A stretch of DNA of 64,000 nucleotides. Origin: Toxorhynchites rutilus septentrionalis. Taxonomy: Eukaryota > Arthropoda > Insecta > Diptera > Culicidae. The translations under genes and the position numbers were made by a program. The notes beneath the pieces are model-generated. The model saw nothing but the letters and a program-made list of their open reading frames with translations, made no database searches and was not told where the DNA came from. This document shows positions 46,978 through 58,587 of this stretch, in pieces. Each line of letters starts with the position of its first letter. Positions within the stretch are counted from its first letter, which is position 1. The stretch spans positions 16,010,416 through 16,074,415 of the forward strand of contig NC_073746.1 of NCBI RefSeq assembly GCF_029784135.1. Reading direction: 5' to 3'.

Positions 46978-48940
46978 GGAGTTCGGGTTGAGCGTCTGTG
47001 CTGTGCAGACGTGCGTGTGGACTTCTTTTCGATTGTCCTCATTTTTTTTGTCCTTTTAATTGTTATAAGTGTACAAGTTTCTGTGAAAAGTGTGCGTTTC
47101 TTCTAAGCGAGCTCGATTATGGCGGAAGCAGCTACAGTTCTCTACATAGGTTTAAAAAATATCGAATTTTCATCCGACGAAGAAGTGCAAATTGTTTAGT
47201 ACAGTCCGTTTATTTGGTCGCGCTGGCGGTCGTTGCTGTTCGTTTTCGTGTCGGATAATTTCTTTTCTTCGTTATGGGTGTGTGTGTGTGTGTTGCCGAA
47301 TGAGGCCTGTGTTTCCGAAGCTAATCGCAGAAAGGAACGGAATCGTGTTTGAAAGAAAATAAGACAGTGATGGTGAATTATGTTTGTATAATTCCATACA
47401 TTTGGTTTTATTTGTGTTTAGGTTTTGTCTAACCGTTCCAGCCACCCACATGTATGAATGCCTTTTTGATGAGTATGAAGTGGTGGGTGGTGATATGGGT
47501 GGAACGGGAGACGGCTCTGCTGAATATGTTGCTAACGACGGCTGTGTGGTTGGTGTTTTTCTTCTTTCTTCATTGGTTTGCGGCGAATGTGTACTTGTAC
47601 GTGTCGCAGGGATGGTATCACCATGGAGCGAACAGGCGTAATGAGCTAAGTTTCCTGTTATTCATATATTCTTATACATTTCTTCAAGTAGATCTTTAAT
47701 TCTTTAGTTCTTCAGGATGTGGGTGAAAAATATGTGTTTCGTTGCGCACTCAATCGTCGCGCGCACTTTATTATGGGGGTTTTCCCTCTCTTGCTCTTAC
47801 ACATATACTTGTAGTTTTATTCCAGGGAACCCAGAGTAGGAGCTTTATGTGTGTTATATATTTAGTTTTTTCTCCATCGGTGTGTATATGCGCATGTGTC
47901 TGATGTTTTGCGGCATACAGTGATGCCAGGTGATTTTCATTTGGCATAGATCCAGTATTGCTACATGAGTAGCAAAAATGTAGAAATTTGTAATGTTTTT
48001 GCAATTCAGTGGAGAAGCAGAAGGTGTCTCAGATTTACTTATGTTAATGTATAATTAAAAAAAAACATTGTAATAAAACCCTACGTGTAGAAGAGTTAGA
48101 GTTCCATGTTGTAGTTCTTTCATGTTTTTTTTTCGTTTTGTATAAGAGTGATTATGTATCTATATAGTTTTAGCTCTGTGTCCGCCGCCGTCGATTTGAG
48201 TATAATATTGTAGGTATCCTGAGCAAATAATCTTCATTGTCGCGATCGGAAAGTTACGATAAGGAATACGCGTAATGAATGACTGAATATATCGCCAGCT
48301 GGAGTTTTTTTGTAGGGAATTACCTTCGGTTGCCTTCTTAAGTTAGATAAAAAAAATACGTGTGATTTTAGAGACCTTCTCAGGTTTCCCAAATATAACG
48401 CGGAGAATTATTTTGATGGAGAGTACGTGTGATAAATAAACGAATATATATTTTATCTCGGTTGCCTTCTCAGATTTCCGTCGCGTTTCGATAAAAAGAT
48501 GTGTTAAATAGTAAAATGTATAGCCGGTCGAATTGATTTAACAGGTCTACCTTTTTAGGTTACCTAAAAGTAATTTATGTCGCGCGTTGTAATACTCACA
48601 TAATCACATCACTTACCACAGTGAATCCTGATTTTTACCTCTCCCACTAACAACTATCCCTTCCATGATATTCGCTAGGGAACCACGCTATAGAAGCGCC
48701 CCTTCTGGCCTTCGGGCGGCGATTATCATACTAACGCTCCTTCCCTTTCCCTGGTGACTGTAAGGACGTGGCCGGCGTCGTTATTGACCATTTAAAGTTC
48801 GAATCACCGAAAATTGCACAACGAGAATGATCTGCTAGTCCCAAGCGTCATTCTGTGTGTTCTTTGTGCAATTTGGTTGGTTCAGGTCAATCACGGAGAG
48901 CAACTACGAAGTGTGCAGTCTACCCAAGCTCAAGCTCAAG
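46978..48940 (+). mobile_element. Non-LTR-like insertion without ORFs, 24-bp target duplication
   Basis: A 24-bp sequence (CTCTTGCAATAAGAAATTTT then ATCG) occurs exactly at 46954-46977 and 48941-48964. The copy of the host repeat at 3007-3050 shows the same phrase once, without an insertion. The insert ends in (AGCTCA)n, resembling a short-repeat 3' tail. Its 5' part is GT-rich, and the interior has degenerate repeats of GGTTGCCTTCTCAGATTTCC type. The segment 48600-48900 looks like a LINE 3' UTR. No reverse transcriptase is present, so it is read as an internally deleted LINE or a LINE-mobilised non-coding element. Confidence 0.65.
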
Positions 48941-48964
48941 CTCTTGCAATAAGAAATTTTATCG

Positions 48965-49260
48965 TGAACTTTTGATCCGTCCGGATTTAGAATCATCTTC
49001 TGAATGTGTTTTTTATTCCGGTATATTCGTCAACAGCTAGGTACTACGTCTGACACTGCACTGAATTGTCTGAATTGTACCTATCAGTCACCATCGAAAA
49101 TGCCAATGATGTTTCTGTTTTGTGATGATATTGAATATAATGATAAAGTGTCCGGATTAAAAAGCCGTCCGGACTCTGAAGTATTACGATATTGTTTGTC
49201 CAATCTGATTTTCAAGATAAAATGCTAAAAGCACGTGCGGGGTGTCTAAATATATGTTTT
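48965..49260. repeat. Right part of the old repeat shared with 3040-3300
   Basis: Phrases such as GGATTTAGAATCATCTTCTG, TGACACTGCACTGAATTG and AAAGTGTCCGGATTAAAAAG align in order with 3055-3290. The repeat was split by the insertion to its left. Confidence 0.65.
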
Positions 49261-49637
49261 CAAACTTCCTGAACACGTTTTCAATATTCATGTTACCCAA
49301 ACCCCAAAAGGGGTTGCAGGGGGAGGGGATGAAAGTATAAAATTTTCGAAAAACACATCCAAAATTTCTATGTTTTTATGGCATTTTATCGCAATGTTGC
49401 AACAAGTTGCAAGATGTCATAAAGGGAAAGTGTACAGGGGACCCTAAGAAAGACATTTTGTTATAAACATTTTTGGAGAAATTTGGAAATTTTTTTGTAT
49501 GTCTACTTTTGTATAAATTCAATGTAGAAAATGTACTTACTTTCAAACACTCATTCCACAGCTTCAATTTTTTTAAAATTAAAAACGGAATAGAACACCA
49601 TCACTTTATGTATTAACGTATTTTGTAGAACTTGTCT
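49261..49637. other. Spacer without recognised features
   Basis: AT-rich with a G-rich patch (AAAAGGGGTTGCAGGGGGAG) near 49306. No gene or repeat assignment. Confidence 0.4.
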
Positions 49638-49914
49638 TCTTCTTCTTCTTCTTCAATGGCACTAACGTTCCTAGAGGAACTTCGCCGTCTCAACGTAGTA
49701 TTCCTTGCGTTATTTTTATTAGTACTTAGTTGAGATTCTATGCCAAATAACACGCCTTGAATGCATTCTGAGTGGCAAGCTCTAGAATACGCGTGATCAC
49801 AGTGCAAGTCGGAGGAAATTTCTTTGACGAAAAATTCCCCCGACCAGAACGGGAATCGAACCCGAACACCCGGCATGTTAGTTATGACGCTAACCACTCG
49901 GCCACGGGAGCACT
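49635..49914 (-). mobile_element. tRNA-related SINE (Feilai-like), ~280 bp
   Basis: On the minus strand the head reads GTGCTCCCGTGGCCGAGTGG, with box A TGGCCGAGTGG and box B GGTTCGATTCC at tRNA spacing. A unique body of about 200 bp and a (GAA)n tail follow. A tRNA-like head, unrelated body and simple 3' repeat define a SINE, and this arrangement resembles the Feilai family of Aedes. Target duplications are not convincing (a possible ACTTGT on both sides). Confidence 0.8.
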
Positions 49915-50210
49915 TGTGCCAAATTTGAAAAACTTGCGTGTTTACCGCTACGCTGGTTGACTGCACTAAACACTACGTTGGCACGTCGTTATCGCAGCGA
50001 AAATCGTCACGGATCCTCTTGCCATATGTGATACTAGATGTCTTGAAGGTTATAGAACACAATTAGACCATTCATTCGGTCGGGCACTGTCGTTCATTTT
50101 TCTATTTAATATCACATAGAATTTCTGAGGGACCACTGTGCGTCATCGGTTATATTCGTCCCAAGCTGCTATCATGTTTTTTGGAATCCAATTAATTCAT
50201 GGATATTATA

Positions 50211-51485
50211 TTAGGCTGTCAAAAAAGTCCTGCGGTATTTCCGCGAGGTGTCGTTGTAAGCGCTTAGTTCTTGTTGTATTCATTGTATCGAGTCATACTA
50301 TAGCTTGTTGGAAAGGTATTTTATAGTCCTTGACAGCTATAATATAGTCCTTGACAGTGTTTTGTTTGGTTAAGTCGTTCGTGAGTTATAGTGTCGCAAA
50401 TATGGAGCAAAATAAAGAGAAAATCCGACATATCAAAGGCAAAAATGCATCGCAAGCTGCCAATAAAATTTGTGCAGTTTATGGACCCGATACAGTTTCC
50501 ATTTCCACCGCACAACGATGGTTTCAACGTTTTCGTTCTGGTGTAGAGGTCGTCGAAGATGCGCCACGCCCCGGAAGGCCTGTCGTCGAAAATTGCGACA
50601 AAATCGCTGAACTAGCCGAGAAAGACCGGCATAGTAGCAGCCGTAGCATCGGCCAAGAGCTGGGGATAAGTCATCAAACCGTTATTAACCATTTGAAGTA
50701 GCTTGGATTCACAAAGAAGCTCGATGTATGGGTGCCACACACGTTGACGCAAAAAAACATCTTTGACCGTATCGACGCATGTGAATCGCTGCTGAATCGC
50801 AACAAAATCGACCCGTTTCTGAAGCGGATGGTGACTGGCGATGAAAAGTGGGTCACTTACGACAACGTGAAGCGCAAACGGTCGTGGTCGAAGCCCGCTG
50901 AAGCGGCTCAGACGGTGGCCAAGCCCTCATTAACGGCCAGGAAGGTTCTGCTGTGTGTTTGGTGGGATTGTCAAGGAATAATCTATTATGAGCTGCTTCC
51001 CTATGGCCAAACGCTCAATTCGGACCTGTACTGCCAACAACTGGTCCGCTTGAAGGTAACACTCATGAAGAAGAGGTCATCTTTGACAAACAGAGGCCGC
51101 ATTGTCTTCCATCAGGACAACGCCAGGCCACACACTTCTTTGGTGACGCACCAGAAGCTCCGGGAGCTCGGATGGGAGGTTCTTTTGTATCCGCCGTATA
51201 GTCCGGACCTTGCACCAAGTGACTACCACCTGTTTTTGTCCATGGCGAACGAGCTAGGTAGTCAGAAGTTAGCCACAAAAGAGGTCTGTGAAAATTGGCT
51301 ATCCGAGTTTTTCGCCAATAAGGAAGCGAGCTTCTATAACAGGGGTATTATGAAGTTGGCATCTCATTGGGAACAAGTCATCGAACAAAACGGCGCATAT
51401 TTGACATAAAAAAGATGATTGTAACTAATTTTATGAACAAATAAAAATTAAAAAAAAATACCGCAGGGCTTTTTTGACAGCCTAA
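50211..51485 (+). mobile_element. DD34D mariner, copy 2
   Basis: 1275 bp with the same TIRs as copy 1, inserted between TA dinucleotides. Relative to copy 1 the 5' untranslated part carries a short duplication (TATAGTCCTTGACAG twice, 50322-50358). Confidence 0.93.
50402..51409 (+). pseudogene. mariner transposase, copy 2 (nearly intact)
   Basis: One frame runs from MEQNKEKIRHI to the terminal NGAYLT, 336 codons including the stop. It is broken only by a TAG at 50699-50701, where copy 1 has AAG (Lys). An in-frame 18-bp deletion also removes six residues near the N-terminus (LQYFYD in copy 1). The catalytic residues are present: TGDEKW, then HQDNARPH and YSPDLAPSDYH with 34 residues between the two Asp. 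The linker reads VPHTLTQKN. This is the youngest-looking transposase in the window, but it is probably inactive because of the stop. Confidence 0.92.
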
Positions 51486-53092
51486 TATATCGCGATCCAC
51501 GTTTATCTATTTCGCTCCAGTGACTTCATCTTCATAACTTATTCAATCACATTCCTTCATTAAAACTGTTTGAAACCCCAATGTCTGTATTATTATTATT
51601 TTCTACCACTGATTCTTAATCCGGAAAAGCTTTCCCAGAAAAGATGTTGTCATTCGATTACAGCTAGGTCCCAGGAAACGCTTCCCATATGGTCTTCTCG
51701 ACGATGCCACGGCGCGCCCCAAGCACGTATGCAGCAATTCGGCACCAGCAAAATTGTCCTTCGGATAGATTCAATCAACCATTTCCCCCTAAAATGCGTC
51801 CAATGAAGATGCATTTACTGCTCATGAAATCACCACCCTTGCAAAATTCCCCATTTAAGAACGACGTCGTGCGCAAGGATTACAGTATTTCAATTTTCAA
51901 CGGTTTCAAGAGGATGAACGAGTGCCCCCACCCGTCACTCGCCGTAACCCCGAATCGAACGGGATCGAAGTAATCCCAATCATCTACCGGCGGGATTCGA
52001 AAGCCATTTTCGGTCAGAAGGATTGCAATTTGAACGAGCAGAGATTTATTTACTAGCTTCAGGGGTAATTTGACTGAACAAACTAACTTTTGCGAACGGA
52101 AAACCTTTTTCCTCTCCCCTTCGATTCAAAAGCAACGATTCCGTCGTCCACTTCTCGATGGTTACCATAGCGAAGCACGAGAGGATTTGTCCGGAAAAGA
52201 TGAGCCTCATCATCTCCGGCAACCGGAAAACGGATGGGAGACGATCAACCGAACTTCAAAAAGTTGTCTTCAGTGTATACTTCTGTTTTCCTGGCTAGGA
52301 GAGCTGTGAGATGGGGGCGGATTTGAAATACTCGACCGGGAGCGGAAATTGTCGCCACCGAACGAAACCAGACACTGAATTCACTTTCGAGCTTACGGCC
52401 GCTGCAAAGCAGCAGCTTCTGCAGCATCATCAGCAGCAAACATCGTCTAGGGTGATGAGCCACTTTTCCCCTGTCCTCCTAACCACTTTTTCAATCTGGG
52501 AATCAATCCTAACCGGCAACCGTCGGCTATTTATTATGGAGAGCGTAATCAAACTTTTATCTCGGGTGCCAATATGAAATCGAATGTGGCCGGACACAAA
52601 AATAGAGACGGAGGGCGAAATCTATTCCCTCGGCCCCCGGGTTGGGAATCATCATCAATCGAGATCTTTAATTTATGCCGTCTTTTCGCACTTTGGTCTG
52701 TTCCGGTCTGTCATACGGTTGCACATCCTTGCTTCTTCCCTACGGAGGAGCTTCTTCGGTTGTCACCGCGTACGTGATGATAACGATTACAGAGCGGTGG
52801 CACGCACTGCGGGAGGTGGCGAAATCGATTACAGTCAATAATTGCAGACGAGAGTGATTATCCCCAGGGAGAATAACCAGAGATGCCAGATATTTTGTTT
52901 TGTTCTTGTAGATCCGTAAACTTTTCCGATCCTGCGGATTTTGAGGAATTTTCGGTTTTTTCATATCCTTGAATTTTTCGGTTAAATTATTAAACCAACT
53001 ACATACATTTGTATAGAATGACTTCAACTACAACTAATATTTGTGTAATGATAAGCATTGCTTTGGTATAAGGACTGTTTGATTGAAATGTA
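51486..53092. other. Unique intronic sequence
   Basis: Non-repetitive, with GC-richer patches at 51650-51980 and 52100-52860. Overlapping frames (51689-51973, 52311-52577, 52574-52841) lack recognisable domains. This could be regulatory intron DNA, but no specific site is supported. Confidence 0.45.
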
Positions 53093-54343
53093 TTAAGGGT
53101 GGACTTCGGTCTGGAAGGTCGAAAAATCGAATCTTTTTTTATTTTTTTGCATTTTTGGGAAGCTTACGCCATCAGAAATGTTGTCCTAAAAGGATTATCT
53201 GTTTTCGTTGGAAACTTACAGTCAAAAATATGAGGTCACCATATGAGGATTTTCAAATATAATTATATTTGGGCAAGAGAACGCTTTTCCAGAATGAAAT
53301 GATACCTCAGACCACTATAATCAAATTTGTTAAAAAATTCTATTTCCAATTTTTTTTCCTTCTCATACAAATTACTTACCAATTTTAGCGGTTAGATAAG
53401 TGAGTAAACTTGACATCATTTTCTTATCAAAATTCAATAAAATAAAATAAATTACATTTACATTCAGTAAATATAAATAGACATTCAGTAAGTATAAGTT
53501 TTTTTCTGAAAACAAAAAACATAAAAATCGAAAAAAATGAAGAAAACCGGTACATGGGAAAACATGTTTATTCTCTATCATTCTTTCTAAAATCGGATCA
53601 ACATTGGTGAGTTGGAGCTTCGAATCTCCGCTTTTGTTGATTTTTAAACGGTTTTTCTGTTTTTTCAGAACTTTTCACGAAAAAATTCTTGCTGAATTTT
53701 TAATCCTGTACAAACTTTTGCTTTTTGTTGTTGTGTCAATAATAATTTCTACAAAAGTACAATAGAACCCCGATTATCTGCAAAATAGTCTGGCAAGGTC
53801 ATCGCGAATAACGGAAATCGTGGATAACGTGATGGTGGACTAAATATGAATTTGCATCTCAGCATGAAAACTATGTTTTATCAATACAGAAATCATCAAA
53901 CTATCGATCTGTGAGGTCGTGTGCACCAGTGGTCAGATAATGTGGAAGTTATGACCAAAACAAAAGAGCATGAGCCTACCACTCACTGATGAATTTCGGG
54001 AAGCTTTATAGAATTACTGTGGAAATCGCTTCCGCGGATAATCCGCACCGCGTAGGTCACCAAAATCCGTTTTCATTTATGTCGACAAAATATTCGTTGG
54101 AATTCGTTCTGCAACACAACCGTTGCTTCAGTACCGATACCACCAGCAAGATACCGAATTTCAGACGGCACCTACGTATCCAGGTGTCGACCGCGTAGTA
54201 ACCATTATCAAAAAATGTAAAATACATCTTCAAATGTACCCCTATCAATAATCAAAATATCAGTACATTTCACTTTATTCCTAACATCCGAAAAAATATC
54301 ACAAAAATGCATAATTTTCCGACCTTCCAGACAAGGGTCTTAA
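53093..54343. mobile_element. TTAA-bounded TIR element hosting a pogo MITE
   Basis: The ends TTAAGGGTGGACTTCGGTCT (continuing GGAAGGTCG) and the complement of TTAAGACCCTTGTCTGGAAG (then GTCGG) are imperfect inverted repeats, with TTAA at both tips. This suggests a piggyBac-type non-autonomous element of about 1.25 kb. No transposase is present. A pogo-type MITE fragment lies inside. Confidence 0.6.
53760..54057. mobile_element. Truncated pogo-type MITE, sister of 39764-40103
   Basis: Starts CAATAGAACCCCGATTATCT and follows the interior of the 340-bp copy (TTTTATCAATACAGAAATCA, GTCATGACCAAAAC-type phrases) up to CCGCGGATAATCCGCACCGCG. The right TIR is then missing, replaced by about 130 bp of unrelated sequence. 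Confidence 0.7.
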
Positions 54344-54364
54344 GGCTTTTTTTTCTTCTAATTT

Positions 54365-55395
54365 TCAGCTTGATTTAACCAATATTCTATTACTAGTGCT
54401 CTTGATGCCTTTATCTATGACTTTTGATATCTTAATTGAATATATATTAAAAACAATTTGAGTCTCTGGCAACGCAAATCTTGGATTTTTGGGTTTTTGG
54501 ATTTCTTTATCATTGATTTCCTGCATTCTTCCATACTTGGATTGGATTCTTGGATTATTGGACTTTTCGATTCATGGATTCTTGGATTTTTCGACTCATG
54601 GATTCTGGGATTCTTGGACTCTTGGAATCTCGAAATCTTGGATTGGAAAGTTGGAATCTTGGATTCTTGGATTTTATGATTTTTGGACTCTTAGGTTCTT
54701 GGCTTAGGGCTTAGGCTTTTGGATTCCTTGGACATTCTTGGATTTTCTTTTTTTTAATATTTTTTCGATTTTGGGATTAATAATTTTTGAATACTTTATC
54801 TTTTTCTTTACTTTTGGATTCTTATTTCGATTGATGGATTCTTGAATTATTTCGATTGATGGATTCTTGAATTTTTGATCCATGGATTCATGGATTCTTT
54901 GATTCATGGATTCTGGGATTTTTGGACTCTCGGAATCTCAGAATCTTGGATTGGAGGGTTGGATTATTGGATTTTTGGGTTTTTGTATTCTTGGTTTCTT
55001 TGATTCTTAGATTTGTAGATTTTTTGATTTTCAAAATCTTTTGATGTTTGCACTTTTTGATTCTTGTTTTCTTCGATTCTTTAATTTTTGAATACTTTAT
55101 CTTTTTCTTTATTTTTGGATTCTTAGATTCCTCGATTCGTAAATTCTTGGACTTTTGTATTTTTTTATCTTTTAATTCTATGATTCTTGGATTCTTGAAA
55201 TCTCGAATTTTTGGATTGGATCCTTGGATTCTTGGATTCTTAGATTTTTGGATTCTTGTACTTTTCGATTCATGGATTCTTAGATTCCTCGATTTCTAAA
55301 TTCTTGGTCTTTTGTATTTTTTTATTCCTTAATTCTATGATTCTTGGATTATTGAAATCTCGAATTTTGGGATTAGATTGTTAGATTTTTGGTTA
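54365..55395 (+). repeat. Octamer (TTGGATTC)n array, plus sense, with conserved left flank
   Basis: After a flank (54365-54480) shared in inverted form with 44951-45060, the array consists of TTGGATTC units with T-rich spacers. Three octamers make 24 bp and read FLDSWILG in every forward frame with no stop; the reverse strand reads SKNPRIQE. Long open frames here are a property of the repeat. Confidence 0.85.
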
Positions 55396-56070
55396 TAAAT
55401 CTTTTTTTGGCAGACTTATTCCACTTCTTAACTAGGCGAACCTAGCCAGAATTTTCACCTGGCTTCTGAATGCCAAAGGGGGACTAGGCTCTGCGGAATG
55501 CACGTATCTGCATGCTCGTGCTGTTTCAGTCCTGACCGAGAAATTGTCGGACAATCGCGCAGGTGCTAAGGATGACCGACTTTTGGATGCTGGCCAAGTC
55601 CTTCTGCATGTTCAACACCTTTAGCGCTTCCATAAGTGTCTTCGGGACAATTCCAGTTCCAGAGAGAACGACTGGAACAATTCTTGGGACCTCCCTTAGC
55701 CCCTACAGTTCCTTGAGCTCCACGGCCAATGGTCGGTACTTGCAGATTTTGCGACCGTGGGTTTCCTCCAGATTCTGGTTCAGTGGAATAGCGACATCGA
55801 TGATGGTGACTTTGCGGTCGCTCTTGTCGAAACCATTATATCTGGGCGGTTGTGGTGGATCGAGAGGTCGGTCAGAACAGTGCGATCCCAGTACAGCTTG
55901 AAACGGTCATTTTCCAGGACAGGTGCAGGCAGGTACCGGTAGTTTGGTACGTTGTCTTCCAGTAGAGCACATTGGAGCGCCAGTTGTCGATGAACAATAC
56001 GGGCCACGTTGTTGTGGCGCTCGGTGTAGGCTGCGTTGGCCACAACGGGACAGCCTCCCATACTGTTCTC
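55396..56070 (-). mobile_element. 5'-truncated LINE 3' end, inserted in the octamer array
   Basis: About 540 bp of coding sequence and 130 bp of 3' UTR-like sequence on the minus strand, with octamer arrays on both sides. It is the C-terminal end of a non-LTR retrotransposon polyprotein; see the pseudogene entry. Confidence 0.7.
55526..56061 (-). pseudogene. C-terminal fragment of a non-LTR retrotransposon polyprotein
   Basis: Begins around CPVVANAAYTERHNNVARIV, continues YRYLPAPVLENDRFKLYWDR and TVLTDLSIHHNRPDIM. After a one-base loss the other frame continues FDKSDRKVTIIDVAIPLNQN, then HGRKICKYRPLAVELKEL, a stop codon, and PVVLSGTGIVPKTLMEAL to the end LSTCAIVRQFLGQD. The RPD...D...K pattern after a Cys/His block suggests a restriction-like endonuclease domain, as in R2/R4-type LINEs; the clade is not certain. 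One frameshift, one internal stop and a missing reverse transcriptase make it a fossil. Confidence 0.7.
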
Positions 56071-56089
56071 TATGTTCTATGTTCTTCTT

Positions 56090-57170
56090 AATCTTTTATA
56101 TTCTTTATTATTTTTTTTTCTTTATTCTAGTTTTGTTTTATCTTTCGATTCATGGATTGCTCGATTCTTAGATTCTTGTATTTTTGGATTTTTGGATTTT
56201 TTTTACCTTTTCATACTTGAATTTGTAGATTCTTGAACTTTCCGATACTTGGATTCTCAGATTCCTCGATTCGTAGATTCTTGGGCTTCTGTATTTTTTT
56301 ATCTTTTAATCCTATGATTTTCGAAATCTCGAATGTTTGGATTGTATTCTTGGATTCTTGGATTCATGGCCTTTTCGGTTCTTGTATTTGATTCTTGGTA
56401 TTTTCGATTCTTGAATTCCTGGATTCTTAGACATACGATTTTGGGTTTCTTCGACTCTTGAATTCCTCGATTCTTAGACTCCTGGATTTTGCTTTTCATC
56501 TTTTGATTATTGGATTCTTGGATTCTTAGATTTTTATTTTTTTACCTTTGCATTCATGGATCCCTGGACATGGATTCTTGGATTTTTGGATTTCTTTTAT
56601 CTTTCCATTCTTGGATTCCTGGATTTTTCGATTCATGGATTCCTCGTTTTTCTGATTCTGGTGTAGGAAAACGCTTTTTTTATTTAGATTTTGAAGATTT
56701 TTGGATTTTTTTATCTTTTTATTCATGGTTTTACGGCCCGGGTAAACAAAGAAAGATAATAACAGCAAACACTTTACACCCAAAGCCACACCTGAAAACA
56801 AAAAAGCTGTTAGGGTATTATACATTACACAAAACCTATAATCACTCATCTCTTATAGACTCCAAAAAAAAGACAATGTTTATTGTTAATTTTGTGTGAT
56901 AATAATTAAACAACGCATAATACTTACCTGTTCAAAAACGATCTCTTCTTTACTACAGCGGGTAGCCAGTCTACTCTCACTCTTCATAATTCTGGAACTC
57001 TGCTCAGATACCTGTCTGTGCTGAGACACTTGACTTCTTCGATTTTTGTTTTTTTTATTTTTGGAATCTTATATTCTTGGATTCTTGGATTCGTGGATTT
57101 TTGGTTGTTTTCATTATTTTATTCTGGATTCTAGATGCTCGGTTTTTTTTTTTATCTTTGATTCTTAAAT
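56090..57170 (+). repeat. Octamer (TTGGATTC)n array, plus sense, second block
   Basis: Same octamer chemistry as the preceding block, mainly 56090-56740, and a small piece at 57035-57170. Between them, 56741-57030 is non-repetitive sequence that interrupts the array, with no recognisable ends. Frames inside follow the octamer peptide cycle. Confidence 0.75.
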
Positions 57171-58388
57171 CCCATTTGTATCTGCTTCTGTGTGCATTGG
57201 CCCTGTCACGATGCAACAATCGCGTAATTTTTGATGCTGTGATTTTTTGTGGTGCAAATTATGCAACCGTAATGATAAATATAAACAAGGAGGAGAGATA
57301 GCGGGAGGGAAATATTTGTGCTAGGGTATTAGCAATTAATCTCTGCTGAGGCACAACAGCAGTTATCATTGTTTGTTTTCCGTCTTCGTAATGACTTCGT
57401 TGGTGCCTTTGCCATTGCATCAATGCATTGGACTGACGCTATGGCGAAGCAGGCGTTAAGGTTGTGCGCCAAAAAAATATTTGGGGAATACCAAGCATCT
57501 TGAATGTCGTACTGGAATGTGATAAGTTATTTGGGTTCTCAAAACTGCCTTCAACGGGGATTACATTTGCGCTAATCTTGATCATAATGAAGCAATGCTA
57601 CTCTTCGAAGTTGTTGAGATTAACAGAAAGAGTTTATTTCGTTTATTTAGTCACCAAGAAAGTAAAAGTTGTTCTGGAATTTTGTATGTGATCAGGTCGC
57701 GCTTGCCAGTAGCAAAACTTTCTCCACTAAGGGTGACAGTTGCGCTTATCTCGAGCATGAGAAAGTAATGCAACTTTTTCTGGGGCAAGTAATATTAACA
57801 GAAGATAAAGAAGATAATTTCTTTTGAGAATAGCGTAAAATGATGAGAAGTTTTTATATTCCTATTAGTTTCAAGCCACCTGTATGCATGGTATGGCGAA
57901 CGCTTGTTTGGCACTTGGTTTACGTTGTACTAACGATGCCTAGAGGTGCGATTCCACTGAGACAATACTAAATACCATGTAGCATGATATTTGATACTTG
58001 CAAGTGTTGTCATTGTTGTTGTTTCCATGCGGTGCCAAAGATGTATTGATGTAGTTATGAGATATGGAATAATGGTGCTGGTGCAACAAGTATATAATCG
58101 ACTGTAGCCGAGTCTATGTCAATTGCGAAAAAGGCCAGTGGAATAGCGTTCGAGGTAAATTTCCAATGCATTGTCATGAAATAAATTGCGATATACGATC
58201 AGCTTGTGTATTGTTTCGCGAGGGCAAGAATGAGTCATCAATCAATTATAATCAACTGATTCTACAATGAAAAAAACATTTCAGAGATTATTCTACTAAG
58301 CAGTGATTTCTAAAATTTCACAGCATCATAGAATAATATCCGAAGTTATAAACAAGCGACTTATATAAAATAACAGCGTAAAATAATA
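57171..58388. other. Unique intronic sequence
   Basis: No repeat units or genes recognised. Short frames (57464-57691) have no domain signal. Confidence 0.45.
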
Positions 58389-58587
58389 ATAGGAGGTTGC
58401 GCCCGAGATACGATCGCATTGTTGACGTAGAATGCGGTCGTATCTCGGGCGCAACCTTCTATAATTTAAAAAATCATAGGAGGTATCTCGGGCGCAACCT
58501 CCTATAAAAAATTATAGGAGGTTGCGCCCGAGATACGACCGCATTGTTGACATAGAATGCGGTCGTATCTCGGGCGCAACCTCCTAT
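58389..58587. repeat. Cluster of 74-bp hairpins
   Basis: Two complete 74-bp palindromes (58389-58462 and 58514-58587) flank a partly deleted third (58476-58505). Each complete unit has 32-bp arms beginning ATAGGAGGTTGCGCCCGAGA and a 10-nt loop GTTGACRTAG. The third unit is perfectly paired. The first has two mismatches, both of which would be G-U wobble pairs in one RNA strand. They sit at the left edge of an octamer array. Confidence 0.92.

Noticed and set aside
46998..47258. Cys-containing 86-codon frame (CYKCTSFCEKC)
   Set aside because: It lies in the 5' part of the non-LTR-like insertion and is not followed by other coding sequence; the Cys spacing does not match a known zinc knuckle.
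49850..49914. A genuine tRNA gene on the minus strand
   Set aside because: The tRNA-like head continues into a unique body and a (GAA)n tail, which is SINE architecture; the acceptor stem is not closed.
54458..54707. Open frames rich in FLDSWILG (also 55048-55299, 56510-56899, 58522-58899)
   Set aside because: They are translations of the octamer array, which has no stop codon in any frame.
55563..55901. 112-codon plus-strand ORF
   Set aside because: It is antisense to the LINE C-terminal fragment.
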